Shown piece after piece: positions 23,544-32,747 of a stretch of DNA of 64,000 bases (positions within the stretch are counted from its first letter, which is position 1; each line of letters begins with the position of its first letter). This stretch comes from Intestinimonas massiliensis (ex Afouda et al. 2020). Its GTDB lineage: Bacteria > Bacillota > Clostridia > Oscillospirales > Oscillospiraceae. Both the position numbers and the translations under genes were made by a program. The stretch is taken from NCBI RefSeq assembly GCF_001244995.1, contig NZ_LN869529.1, positions 379,454 through 443,453 on the forward strand, in the 5' to 3' direction. The notes under the pieces were generated by a model. It was not told the DNA's origin and made no database searches. It saw only the letters and a list, made by a program, of their open reading frames with translations.

Positions 23544-24990
23544 TTTTTCTAAGATAGAGCAGTATCGGGAGAATAACCGCATCGAGGCCAAGAAAGCCCT
23601 TGGCGGTCTGCCCAAGAGTATTTGGGAAACCTATTCTGCCTTTGCGAATACCCATGGCGGTATTATCCTGTTGGGCGTGGAGGAACTGGCCGATAAATCC
23701 TTCCGCACGGTGGATCTGCCTGACCCGGAGAAACTCATCAAGGAGTTCTGGGATATCGTCAATAATCCCAACAAGACCAGCGTGAATGTGCTGTCTTCCA
23801 AGGATGTGTTCGTTCAGGAGGTGGACGGTGACCATATCGTGGTCATCAATGTACCCCGTGCGGAGCGATCCTATAAGCCGGTCTATGTAGATGGCAATCC
23901 CCTCTGTACCTATCGACGTAACGGCGAGGGTGATTACCGCTGCACCAAGGAAGAATATCAGGCCATGGTGCGGGATGCCTCCGTGAAAACCCAGGATATG
24001 CTCGTCCTCGACGAAATGGATATGTCGGTATTTAACAAGGAGAGCGTCCGCAGCTACCGCCAGAGAATGCGTCTGTCCCGTCCCGGTCATATTTGGGAGG
24101 CTCTGGAGGATGAAGATTTCCTCCTGAAGCTGGGCGCCGTTGGCATTGGCTCCGATGGAAAGAAACATCCCACCTCTGCCGGGCTTCTCATGTTTGGCAA
24201 CGAATACGACATCGTGCGGGAATTCAACGCTTACTTCCTGGACTATCAGGAACAGTACGATGCCGACACCCGCTGGACTGACCGTATCATCTCTTCTTCT
24301 GGTGACTGGAGCGGTAATGTGTACGACTTCTATTTCCGGGTCTACAACAAGTTGATTCAAGACGTCAAGGTTCCCTTCAAGATGGAGGGCGGCACCAGAG
24401 TGGATGATACCAATGTGCATAAAGCCTTGCGCGAAGCACTGGCAAACTGCCTGGTCCACGCTGATTATTACGGCAGACAAGGCCTGGTCATCATCAAAAA
24501 GCAGGATTCCATCACGATGGCCAATCCCGGCGGATTCCGCATTGAGGTCGATGCTGCAAAAAGCGGTGGTGTGTCTGACCCCCGGAACGGAACGATGCTG
24601 AAAATGTTCAACCTGATCGATATCGGTGAGCGCTCCGGCAGTGGCATCCCTCTCATTTTCGGTGCCTGGCGCGAGCAGGGCTGGGCAATGCCTGCTGTCA
24701 CAGAGCAGCTTGAGCCGGAGAGAACAATACTGACACTCATATTCGAAAAAATCGGCGATAAAAAATCGGCGATAAAAATCGGCGATAAAAAATCGGCGAT
24801 AAACGCAAAGATGAAGGAAACCATCATTGTGTATCTTACCGATCATGCAGAAGCAAAGGCTTCCTCGATTGCTGAGTATATCGGTCTCAAACCGTCCCGC
24901 ACAAGAGATTATCTGAATGAGCTGATTGCGGAGGGAATCGTTGTTGCCGATGGCAGTAACCGCAACAGAACCTATAGATTGAAGGCTTAA
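23536..24990 (+). CDS. AlbA_2 / Schlafen-like DNA-binding protein with winged-helix C-terminus
   Basis: A 484-residue protein. The N-terminal AlbA_2 domain (about 10-130) shows the family motifs EAKKALGGLPKSIWETYSAF and NTHGGIILLGVEE. The middle REALANCLVHADYYG (about 298-312) is the GHKL-like/HATPase_c_4 region. A winged helix (about 435-484) ends the protein. Just before it, IGDKKSAIKIGDKKSAIN is encoded by four tandem copies of a 13-14-bp DNA repeat whose unit is not a multiple of three. Such proteins are common beside restriction and toxin genes. Likely an accessory or regulator of the type I operon. Confidence 0.8.
   Translation: MIDFSKIEQYRENNRIEAKKALGGLPKSIWETYSAFANTHGGIILLGVEELADKSFRTVDLPDPEKLIKEFWDIVNNPNKTSVNVLSSKDVFVQEVDGDHIVVINVPRAERSYKPVYVDGNPLCTYRRNGEGDYRCTKEEYQAMVRDASVKTQDMLVLDEMDMSVFNKESVRSYRQRMRLSRPGHIWEALEDEDFLLKLGAVGIGSDGKKHPTSAGLLMFGNEYDIVREFNAYFLDYQEQYDADTRWTDRIISSSGDWSGNVYDFYFRVYNKLIQDVKVPFKMEGGTRVDDTNVHKALREALANCLVHADYYGRQGLVIIKKQDSITMANPGGFRIEVDAAKSGGVSDPRNGTMLKMFNLIDIGERSGSGIPLIFGAWREQGWAMPAVTEQLEPERTILTLIFEKIGDKKSAIKIGDKKSAINAKMKETIIVYLTDHAEAKASSIAEYIGLKPSRTRDYLNELIAEGIVVADGSNRNRTYRLKA
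24746..24800 (+). repeat. Four-copy tandem repeat inside the AlbA_2 gene
   Basis: Units AAAAAATCGGCGAT of 14, 14, 13 and 14 bp. Gain or loss of one unit shifts the reading frame before the C-terminal winged helix, so the array could act as a phase-variation switch. In this sequence the frame is intact. Confidence 0.85.
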
Positions 24991-25170
24991 CGGTTCTGTT
25001 ATTAGCCAAGAGAATGAGAAAAGCCGATTTGCGCTATGCTGGATACAATCTCTGGATTGTTGTTGAGCAAGTAACAGTCGAACAGTATGTCCGTTTTTTG
25101 GGACACATAAGCCTGTAAAATACGAATATGGGAGATTATAAATGTCTCCAGAAAACGGAGGTAGCGATTA

Positions 25171-25821
25171 ATGGCAAGAACGATTACTGTAAAAGGCATC
25201 GGCAAGGCATCCGCAAAACCCGACTATGTGGTACTTTCCATGACCCTGGAATCCAAACATAAGGATTACGATAAAGCAATGGAAATGGCTGCTGACCATA
25301 TCCAGCATCTCAATGAAACCCTATGCGGCGCCGGTTTTGAGAAAGGCTCTGTGAAAACTACGAACTTTAATGTCCGCACCGACTATGACCGGGTAAAAGA
25401 CCGCAACGGTAATTATCAGAGTGTATTCTGTGGATATGAAGTGACCCACAATCTGAAACTTGCTTTTGATTTTGATATGGGCAGACTGTCCTTGGCGCTT
25501 TCCGCTATTGCCGGTTGTCTGTCTCACCCGCAGCTTTCGGTGGCCTTTACTGTGAAGAATGCGACTGCTATCAATGAGGAAATGCTCCGTTCCTCCACCG
25601 CCAATGCAAAGAAAAAAGCCGAGATCCTATGCGAAGCATCCGGCGTTACAATGGGTGACCTCATTGCCATTGACTACAATTGGGGAGAACTGGATATCTA
25701 CTCCCATACCCGTTATGAGTGTTGCGAGGACACCATGCCTTTGATGGCAAAATCCATCGATATCGATCCTGAAGATATTGATGTCAGCGACACTGCCACA
25801 TTTGTGTGGGAAATCAAATAA
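25171..25821 (+). CDS. SIMPL-domain (DUF541) protein
   Basis: A 216-residue SIMPL-domain protein. The opening ITVKGIGKASAKPDYVVLSM is the family hallmark, and the paired repeats over residues 20-160 follow. Most SIMPL proteins are exported, but no signal peptide is present here, so this is a cytoplasmic form. It sits 15 nt before the methylase start, in the same direction, and is presumably cotranscribed with the type I genes. Its role in restriction is unknown. Confidence 0.8.
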   Translation: MARTITVKGIGKASAKPDYVVLSMTLESKHKDYDKAMEMAADHIQHLNETLCGAGFEKGSVKTTNFNVRTDYDRVKDRNGNYQSVFCGYEVTHNLKLAFDFDMGRLSLALSAIAGCLSHPQLSVAFTVKNATAINEEMLRSSTANAKKKAEILCEASGVTMGDLIAIDYNWGELDIYSHTRYECCEDTMPLMAKSIDIDPEDIDVSDTATFVWEIK

Positions 25822-25836
25822 GCGGAGGAAACCACC

Positions 25837-27615
25837 ATGTCTATGAACGAACTGCAAAAGCAGACAAATGCAAATATACAGGCGAAAGCCAATCTGATCT
25901 GGGAAATTGCGACCCATCTGGTGGGTCTGTTCAAGCCCCACGAGTACGGCAAGGTTATTCTTCCCATGACCGTCTTGAAGCGTTTTGATGATGCTCTGAA
26001 GCCTACCAAGGCAGCTGTCGTGGAAATGGCAAAGAAGCTGGACGCACAGCATGTTGAGGGTGCTGCCCGTGACGGTATTCTGTGCCGTGTATCCAAGTAT
26101 GATTTCTACAACACCAGCAACTATGATTTTGCAAAGCTGATCGCTGATCCTGACAATGTGGAGAGCAACTTTGACGCCTATCTGCAGGGTTTCTCTTCCA
26201 ATATCAAGGACATTATCGAAAACTTCGACTTTGCCAATACTGTCAAGTTGATGGTCAAAGGCGGCGTTCTGTTCGTGACCCTGCAGGAGTTCAACTCCGC
26301 AAAGGCCGATATGTCCCCGGACAAGATCACCTCTGCCGATATGGGCTATATCTTTGAGGAACTGATCCGGAAATTTTCCGAGTCTTATGACGAACAGGCT
26401 GGTGCTCACTTCACAAGCCGCGACATTATCTATCTGATGACCGAGCTGTTGGTGGCTCCCGAAAAGGCTGAGATCATGGCAGAGGGCTGCACCAAGACTG
26501 CCTACGATATGGCGATGGGTACTTCCCAGATGCTTGGCTGTCTGACTGAGCGACTGCAGGCAATCAGCTCCGATGCTACTTTGACCTGCTTCGGACAGGA
26601 GTTCAACCCCGAAACTTACGCTATCGCAAAGGCTGATATGCTCATCAAGGGCGGCAACGCATCCGGCATGAAGTACGGTGACACTCTGAGTGATGATGCG
26701 TTCACCGGCTATGAGTTTGACTATATTATTTCCAATCCGCCTTTCGGCATCGACTGGAAGCGCGAAAAGACTCAGGTTGAGGCGGAAGCCAAGCGCGGCT
26801 TTGACGGCCGCTTTGGTCCTGGTCTGCCTGCAATCTCCGACGGACAGATGCTGTTTATGCTGAACGGTGTGAAGAAGCTGAAGGAAGGCTCCGGTAGAAT
26901 GGCGATCATTCAAAACGGATCTTCTTTGTTCACGGGTGATGCCGGTTCTGGTGCATCTGAGATCCGCCGCTATGTCATTGAGGGCGATCTGGTGGAAGCT
27001 ATCATTCAGTTGCCCACCGATCTGTTTTACAACACGGGTATCTCTACATACATTTGGGTGCTGACCAAGGGAAAGGCAATGCACCGCAGCGGCAAGGTTC
27101 AGCTGATCGACGCGAGCAAGTGCTTTGTAAAAAGACGGAGGAATATCGGTTCTAAGCGGGTTGATTTGGATGATGTCAGCATCGATATCATTCTCCGTGC
27201 CTACGAAGGCTTCGTGGATGAAACCTACGAGGAAAACGGCCTTGTGGTGGAATCCAAGGTGTTTGACAACAGCTTCTTCGGCTTTACAAAGGTGACGGTT
27301 GAAACCGCACAGACAGATGCCGGCGGCAAGCCTGTTCTGAAGAAGGGAAAGAAGCAGCCGGTCAAGGGAGCGTCTGATACCGAAATCATCCCGTTGTCCG
27401 AAGATATCGATGCCTATATGGAGAAGAATGTCCTGCCCTATAATCCGTTGGCCTATATTGACCCGTTGAAGGACAAGATCGGCTACGAAGTGCCGTTTAC
27501 TCGCCTGTTCTATAAGTTCGAGGCTCCGGCATCCTCTGCGTCTATCTTTGAGGACATCAAGGCATTGGAGGCGGAGGAAACAATTCTGATGAAGGAGTTG
27601 TTTGGTAATGCGTGA
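25837..27615 (+). CDS. hsdM: Type I restriction-modification methyltransferase subunit (first system)
   Basis: A 592-residue N6-adenine methyltransferase. The helical HsdM_N domain spans about 1-150. The SAM-binding region follows, and the catalytic NPPF motif is in YIISNPPFGIDW near residue 303. A C-terminal extension of about 100 residues includes a lysine-rich stretch. GGAGG lies eight bases before ATG 25837. It overlaps hsdS by 8 bp. Works with HsdS to modify, and with HsdR to restrict. Confidence 0.94.
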   Translation: MSMNELQKQTNANIQAKANLIWEIATHLVGLFKPHEYGKVILPMTVLKRFDDALKPTKAAVVEMAKKLDAQHVEGAARDGILCRVSKYDFYNTSNYDFAKLIADPDNVESNFDAYLQGFSSNIKDIIENFDFANTVKLMVKGGVLFVTLQEFNSAKADMSPDKITSADMGYIFEELIRKFSESYDEQAGAHFTSRDIIYLMTELLVAPEKAEIMAEGCTKTAYDMAMGTSQMLGCLTERLQAISSDATLTCFGQEFNPETYAIAKADMLIKGGNASGMKYGDTLSDDAFTGYEFDYIISNPPFGIDWKREKTQVEAEAKRGFDGRFGPGLPAISDGQMLFMLNGVKKLKEGSGRMAIIQNGSSLFTGDAGSGASEIRRYVIEGDLVEAIIQLPTDLFYNTGISTYIWVLTKGKAMHRSGKVQLIDASKCFVKRRRNIGSKRVDLDDVSIDIILRAYEGFVDETYEENGLVVESKVFDNSFFGFTKVTVETAQTDAGGKPVLKKGKKQPVKGASDTEIIPLSEDIDAYMEKNVLPYNPLAYIDPLKDKIGYEVPFTRLFYKFEAPASSASIFEDIKALEAEETILMKELFGNA

Positions 27616-28909
27616 TATGAAAGATAGTGGTGTTGCATGGCTGGGCGAAATTCCTTCACATTGGGAAGTTGTATATCCTAAAGCTTTATTCCGGTTAAGA
27701 AAAGAAAAAGCTAAACCAGGAGATCGACAGCTTACAGCGAGTCAGCAGTACGGTGTCATTTATCAAGAAGATTATATGGCATTAACTGGAAGCCGAGTAG
27801 TTGTTGTTGAAAAAGACTTTGACATTTTGAAGCGAGTCGAAAAAGGCGATTTTGTCATTAGTATGAGGAGCTTCCAAGGTGGCTTGGAGTACAGCGAAAA
27901 TGCTGGTTCAATTAGCTCTGCCTATGTTATGCTTATTCCTAACTTGGAATATGTTGTTCCTGAATTCTACAAATGGGTATTGAAATCTCCTACATATATT
28001 ACTGCACTGCAATGTACCTCTAATCTAATTCGTGATGGACAGGCAATGAGGTATTCAAACTTTGTACAAGTCCCATTATGTATTATTCCGAAGGAAGAAC
28101 AAAGGAATATTGCAAATGCGCTAAGTAATGAGTGTGGGAAGATTGATGCGCTCATTGCAAATGTACAGGCGCAGATTGAAAAGCTGAACGCCTACAAGCA
28201 GAGCATAATTACCGAAGTTGTCACGAAGGGCCTTAATTCCACTGTGTCGATGAAGGATAGTGGTATAGATGTTTTCCCATCCGTTCCCGAACATTGGAAT
28301 GTGCAAAAGACACTTACAACATTGACCATGCCAATTACAGACGGTCCGCACACAACCCCAGAATTACTTCCGGAAGGTATTCCGTTTGTTTCCGCAGAGG
28401 CCGTATCCTGTGGAAACGGTAGCATTGACTTTGACCATATAAGAGGTTTCATTTCACAGGAATTCTACGATGAATGTAGCAAAAAGTATGTGCCGCAGAT
28501 GCACGACATTTATATGATCAAATCTGGTGCAACAACTGGCAGAGTTTCTGTGGTTGACACTGAGAGAATTTTTACGATTTGGTCCCCGCTGGCGGTTTTT
28601 CGCTGCAATCCAGATGTAGTACATTTTAGATTTTTATATTATTTCCTGCAATCAACAGCCTATCAGAGACAGGTTCAATTTGGTTGGACTTATGGCACAC
28701 AGCAAAACATCGGTATGAGAACATTAGAACGCCTAAAGGTTTTTGTGCCTCCACTTGATGAGCAATATGCCATTGCGGAATACTTAGATGCCAAATGTAT
28801 TCAAGTAGACCGGTTGATTGCCATCAAGCAGGCAAAAATCGAAAAACTGGAACAGTATAAGCGTTCTCTCATTTACGAATATGTCACTGGAAAGCGGGAG
28901 GTATCATGA
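27608..28909 (+). CDS. hsdS: Type I specificity subunit (first system)
   Basis: A 433-residue specificity protein with two target-recognition domains. Each is introduced by a recognisable start: MKDSGVAWLGEIPSHWEV near residue 4, and MKDSGIDVFPSVPEHW near residue 214. Each ends in a coiled-coil spacer: IDALIANVQAQIEKLNAYKQ and VDRLIAIKQAKIEKLEQYKR. ATG 27608 has AAGGAG nine bases upstream; ATG 27617 is the homology-favoured alternative. The gene is visibly more AT-rich than hsdM, as is usual for specificity genes exchanged by recombination. It overlaps the next gene by 4 bp. Confidence 0.93.
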   Translation: MRDMKDSGVAWLGEIPSHWEVVYPKALFRLRKEKAKPGDRQLTASQQYGVIYQEDYMALTGSRVVVVEKDFDILKRVEKGDFVISMRSFQGGLEYSENAGSISSAYVMLIPNLEYVVPEFYKWVLKSPTYITALQCTSNLIRDGQAMRYSNFVQVPLCIIPKEEQRNIANALSNECGKIDALIANVQAQIEKLNAYKQSIITEVVTKGLNSTVSMKDSGIDVFPSVPEHWNVQKTLTTLTMPITDGPHTTPELLPEGIPFVSAEAVSCGNGSIDFDHIRGFISQEFYDECSKKYVPQMHDIYMIKSGATTGRVSVVDTERIFTIWSPLAVFRCNPDVVHFRFLYYFLQSTAYQRQVQFGWTYGTQQNIGMRTLERLKVFVPPLDEQYAIAEYLDAKCIQVDRLIAIKQAKIEKLEQYKRSLIYEYVTGKREVS

Positions 28910-29559
28910 AGAAAGATAAGAAGCATCCAGAAAAGATACATTTCTTCAAGGCGGCTATTCCGGCAATGCTGTTTGGAATCTATGTAATTCTTGACTATTT
29001 GAATGTGCCGCAGTTGCTCGGCCTTTCCAGTGACCGGATCAACATGGATTTCTTCGATGTGTTTCTGAATTCTGTGATTGTGGTTGTTTTGTACATCATC
29101 ACATACTACTTCGTGGACAGACGGCAAATTCAAAAGGATGCGAATTCCAAAGATACGGCAGATGTATTGCTTCTGTATACATACAAAGAGTGTCTGGATA
29201 ATTTGCGGATGGTTTGGAACAGCGAATGGGTTAAGAAATACATTGTTCCCAAGGTGGATGGCAACAAGCCTGTGACGGAAAACAAGATTATAATGAATCT
29301 TCAGCGCCTTCCGTTTTCTTCAAAGGGAGAAATTCTGGAATTATCAAAAAGCGGTTATGTGGAAAAAGAAGTATTGGCTCGGTATCTCCACATCCAGCAA
29401 GAATATAACCATATCATCAATATGAAAATCACTTTTTACGACCTGATCAATCCGCAAACTGCTGATCAACAGGCACTTTTTATGGATATCAATCACAGAA
29501 GTGACGAACTGATGTCCTTACTCGGCGAAGAAATCAAAAGATTGGAGGGAACATCGTGA
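28906..29559 (+). CDS. Unknown two-helix membrane protein inserted in the type I operon
   Basis: A 217-residue protein that I cannot assign. A lysine-rich N-terminus is followed by two hydrophobic segments (about 14-33 and 48-66). A charged helical cytoplasmic domain of about 150 residues with coiled-coil character follows. It overlaps hsdS and hsdR by 4 bp on each side, so its translation is locked to the restriction subunits. A membrane partner in a type I system is unusual. It could tether the complex to the membrane, sense DNA entry, or act as an abortive effector. All of these are speculation. Confidence 0.75.
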   Translation: MKKDKKHPEKIHFFKAAIPAMLFGIYVILDYLNVPQLLGLSSDRINMDFFDVFLNSVIVVVLYIITYYFVDRRQIQKDANSKDTADVLLLYTYKECLDNLRMVWNSEWVKKYIVPKVDGNKPVTENKIIMNLQRLPFSSKGEILELSKSGYVEKEVLARYLHIQQEYNHIINMKITFYDLINPQTADQQALFMDINHRSDELMSLLGEEIKRLEGTS

Positions 29560-32500
29560 TGGATAAAAGCGAGAAACGATTTGAATGGGATATAGAATCT
29601 TTCCTGATTTCCCCGGAAGGCGGCTACACCCAGTTCTGCGGACAGGATGCTGAGGGCAATTGGGTACATACCCGTCAGCACGATGTTTCTAAGTGCATCT
29701 ATATGGATGTACTCTGCGAGTTTATCGCCAAGACCCAGCCCAAGGAATGGGCTAAGTACACCAAATATTATGGTGCCAATGCTGCGGACAAGTTGTACCA
29801 CCGGCTGGAGACCACTATCTCCAACCAGGGCCTGCTGTATGTCCTGCGCAATGGCATTGAGGATATGGGCTGCAAGCTAAAGGTATGCTTCTTTAAACCG
29901 GAGTCCGATTTGAATCCAGTTGATGCCGAACGCTACGAAGCAAACATTCTCGGCTGCGCCCGTCAGTTCCGCTACACGATGGCAAACACTAATACCATCG
30001 ACATGGTGCTTTCCGTGAACGGTATTCCCGTGGTGGCTCTGGAACTGAAGAACCAGTTGACCGGGCAGGACTATGTCTGTGCCATCAACCAGTTTAAGCA
30101 CGACCGCAGCTCCAAGGAGTTTGCATTCCGTCTGAACCACCGTTTCCTGGTCTACTTTGCTGTTGACCTTTACGAAGCATGGATGACCACACAGTTGGCA
30201 GATGGCAGCACTCGATTCCTGCCGTTTAACCAGGGCTCTAACGGCGCTGGAGTGACCGGTGGCGCAGGTAACCCGCAGAATCCCAATGGTTATGCCACAA
30301 GCTATCTGTGGGAGGAAGTTCTGCAGCGTGACAGCCTTCTTGACCTGATCCACCGCTTCATTTCCTTTGTGAAGGAAAAAGAGGAAGTAGTTAAGAACGG
30401 CGTTACTAAAACAGTCACCAAGGAAAAGATGATTTTCCCGCGTTACCACCAGTATGATGTGGTGCGTAAAATTATGGCCGATGTGCGCCAGAACGGCGTC
30501 GGTACGAACTATCTGATTCAGCACTCCGCAGGTTCTGGCAAATCCAATTCCATTGCATGGATCGCATACCGACTTGCATCTGTTCATGATGCCGAGAACA
30601 ATGGTCTGTTCGACTCTGTTATCGTGGTCACCAACCGTGTGGTGTTGGACAGCCAGTTGCAGGATACTATTAACAGCTTTGAACATCAGGTCGGTCTGGT
30701 GGAAGCGATTGATGATAAAAAGAACTCCCGCAGCCTTGCGGAAGCTATCAATGATAAAAAACGTATCATCATCTGTACTATTCAGAAGTTCCTGTTCGCC
30801 AAGAAGGACATGGAGAAGTTCCGTGGGCGTAAGTTCGCCATCATTATTGACGAGGCGCACCAGGGACAGAATGGTGAAAGCGCAAAATCCCTCCGTCGCA
30901 GTTTGATTGATATTGGTATCGCCATCAAAGAGTATGCAGAGGAAGCTGGTATCGAGGAGGAAGAAGTGGATCTGACTGACGATTACATCAATGCAGTCAT
31001 CGGTCAGGGCAGACACGATAACCAGTCCTTCTTTGCATTCACCGCAACTCCGAAGGGACAGACCCTTGAGTCCTTCGGCACTGTGGTCGGCGCGACTCCG
31101 GAGGGTGAACCCATCAAGGCTCCGTTCCATGTGTACTCCATGCGACAGGCCATTGAGGAAGGTTATATTCTGGATGTGCTGTCCAACTATACTACGGTCA
31201 AGGAAGCATTCAAGCTGATTCGCGTATCCGAGGACAACCCGGAGCTCATCGAGGGGCAAGCCTCCCGTGCGCTGTTCAAGTATTACAAACAGCACGGTTA
31301 TACCATCGCTCAAAAGACAGAAATGATCATGACCAATTTCTTGGAAAACTGCCGTTATCAGATCGGCGGTAAGGGCAAGGCCATGGTCGTGGCAGACAGC
31401 CGTGCAAACGCAGTCCGCTATTATCTCGCAATCAAGAAGTACCTTGCTGACCATGCCGAGCAGTGTGTTGGCTGTGATGTTATGATCGCATTCTCCGGTG
31501 AGGTTACTCTGGACGATTATCCCAGCGAGAAGCCGTTCACCGAGGCTACTATGAATCTGGACGAGAACGGCAAGTACATCACCACCGATAAAAAGTTCCG
31601 CAAGGCGTTCCACAGTAGCCAGTACAATATCCTGGTCGTTGCAAACAAGTATCAGACCGGCTTTGATGAACCGCTGCTTCACACCATGTATGTAGATAAG
31701 AAACTGCGCGATGTAACTGCTGTCCAAACTCTCTCCCGTCTTAACAGAACTACTTTCGGTAAGAACAGCACTTTTGTTCTGGATTTTGAAAACACCGAGG
31801 AGGACATCAAGGGAGCGTTTCTGCCGTACTATGAAACTACTACCCTTGAAGGCAGCACAGATTTGAACAGAGTCTATGACCTCCGCAACAAAATCCGTGA
31901 CTTCATGCTTTACAATTATGAGGACGTGGATGCATTCAATAAGTTCATGGCAACTCAGGCGAACAGAGAGCGAGATGCAACTGCTCTGGGGCGACTGGCA
32001 GGTATGTTCCGCCCTGTCATCGCACGCTACATGGATCTAAGCGACGAGGATCAATATGCCGCCCGCGACTATGTGCGTAAGTTCAACAAGGCGTATGCTT
32101 TTATCACACAGTTGGTGCGTCTCCATGACAGGGATCTGTTCAACGAGTACCAGTACACTCTGCACCTCATCAGACTTCTTCCGAGAACTGGCGGTGAGGA
32201 TATTGGCAATATCGAAGATAAAATCAAGCTGGAATACGCATCCCTTACTGAGACCTTCCGTGGAGCAATCGTGCTGGACGAGAAACCGCCTGCATTTGTT
32301 CCTGGAGGCAGCACTGCTCCGAAGGTGCCGAACAAGAAGAAAGATACGCTCCAGAGTATTATTGACAAAGTGAATGAACGCTTCAGCGGTAATTTCACTG
32401 ATGCCGACCGCGTTATTATCGAGGGCATCTATCAGATGTTCATGAAGGACTCTGAGGTCAAGAAGTTCAGAAAATACGCCAAGGACAACAGCACAGAAAT

Positions 32501-32663
32501 GTTTGTGCGGTCTTTGTTCCCGGATAAGTTCCGTGATATCGTGACTCAGTGCTTCCTCGACAATAACGACTCCTTTGCAAAGCTGTTCAATGACCCGGAC
32601 TTCTACCAGAAGGTTCAAGAAGCAATGGCACAGGAATTGTACAAGGCATTGAGAAAAGAGTAA
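29556..32663 (+). CDS. hsdR: Type I restriction endonuclease/translocase subunit (first system)
   Basis: A 1035-residue HsdR. The N-terminal PD-(D/E)xK nuclease shows IDMVLSVNGIPVVALELKNQ near residues 149-168. Two RecA-like translocase domains follow: Walker A HSAGSGKSNS near 323, DEAH in IIIDEAHQGQ near 430, FTATPK near 493, and QTGFDEP then QTLSRLNRT in the second lobe. A helical C-terminal domain completes it. It overlaps the preceding membrane-protein gene by 4 bp. Cuts unmodified DNA after ATP-driven translocation. Confidence 0.94.
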   Translation: MMDKSEKRFEWDIESFLISPEGGYTQFCGQDAEGNWVHTRQHDVSKCIYMDVLCEFIAKTQPKEWAKYTKYYGANAADKLYHRLETTISNQGLLYVLRNGIEDMGCKLKVCFFKPESDLNPVDAERYEANILGCARQFRYTMANTNTIDMVLSVNGIPVVALELKNQLTGQDYVCAINQFKHDRSSKEFAFRLNHRFLVYFAVDLYEAWMTTQLADGSTRFLPFNQGSNGAGVTGGAGNPQNPNGYATSYLWEEVLQRDSLLDLIHRFISFVKEKEEVVKNGVTKTVTKEKMIFPRYHQYDVVRKIMADVRQNGVGTNYLIQHSAGSGKSNSIAWIAYRLASVHDAENNGLFDSVIVVTNRVVLDSQLQDTINSFEHQVGLVEAIDDKKNSRSLAEAINDKKRIIICTIQKFLFAKKDMEKFRGRKFAIIIDEAHQGQNGESAKSLRRSLIDIGIAIKEYAEEAGIEEEEVDLTDDYINAVIGQGRHDNQSFFAFTATPKGQTLESFGTVVGATPEGEPIKAPFHVYSMRQAIEEGYILDVLSNYTTVKEAFKLIRVSEDNPELIEGQASRALFKYYKQHGYTIAQKTEMIMTNFLENCRYQIGGKGKAMVVADSRANAVRYYLAIKKYLADHAEQCVGCDVMIAFSGEVTLDDYPSEKPFTEATMNLDENGKYITTDKKFRKAFHSSQYNILVVANKYQTGFDEPLLHTMYVDKKLRDVTAVQTLSRLNRTTFGKNSTFVLDFENTEEDIKGAFLPYYETTTLEGSTDLNRVYDLRNKIRDFMLYNYEDVDAFNKFMATQANRERDATALGRLAGMFRPVIARYMDLSDEDQYAARDYVRKFNKAYAFITQLVRLHDRDLFNEYQYTLHLIRLLPRTGGEDIGNIEDKIKLEYASLTETFRGAIVLDEKPPAFVPGGSTAPKVPNKKKDTLQSIIDKVNERFSGNFTDADRVIIEGIYQMFMKDSEVKKFRKYAKDNSTEMFVRSLFPDKFRDIVTQCFLDNNDSFAKLFNDPDFYQKVQEAMAQELYKALRKE

Positions 32664-32747
32664 TACGATGTACCATTTTACACTTGCAGCTTTGGTTGCT
32701 GTTGGAGACCGAATATAAGGCCAATTTTTAGAGCAAAGAATGGGGGT

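Noticed and set aside
24746-24800. Short CRISPR-like array
   Set aside because: Units of 13-14 bp are contiguous with no spacers and lie inside a coding sequence; no cas genes are present in the window.
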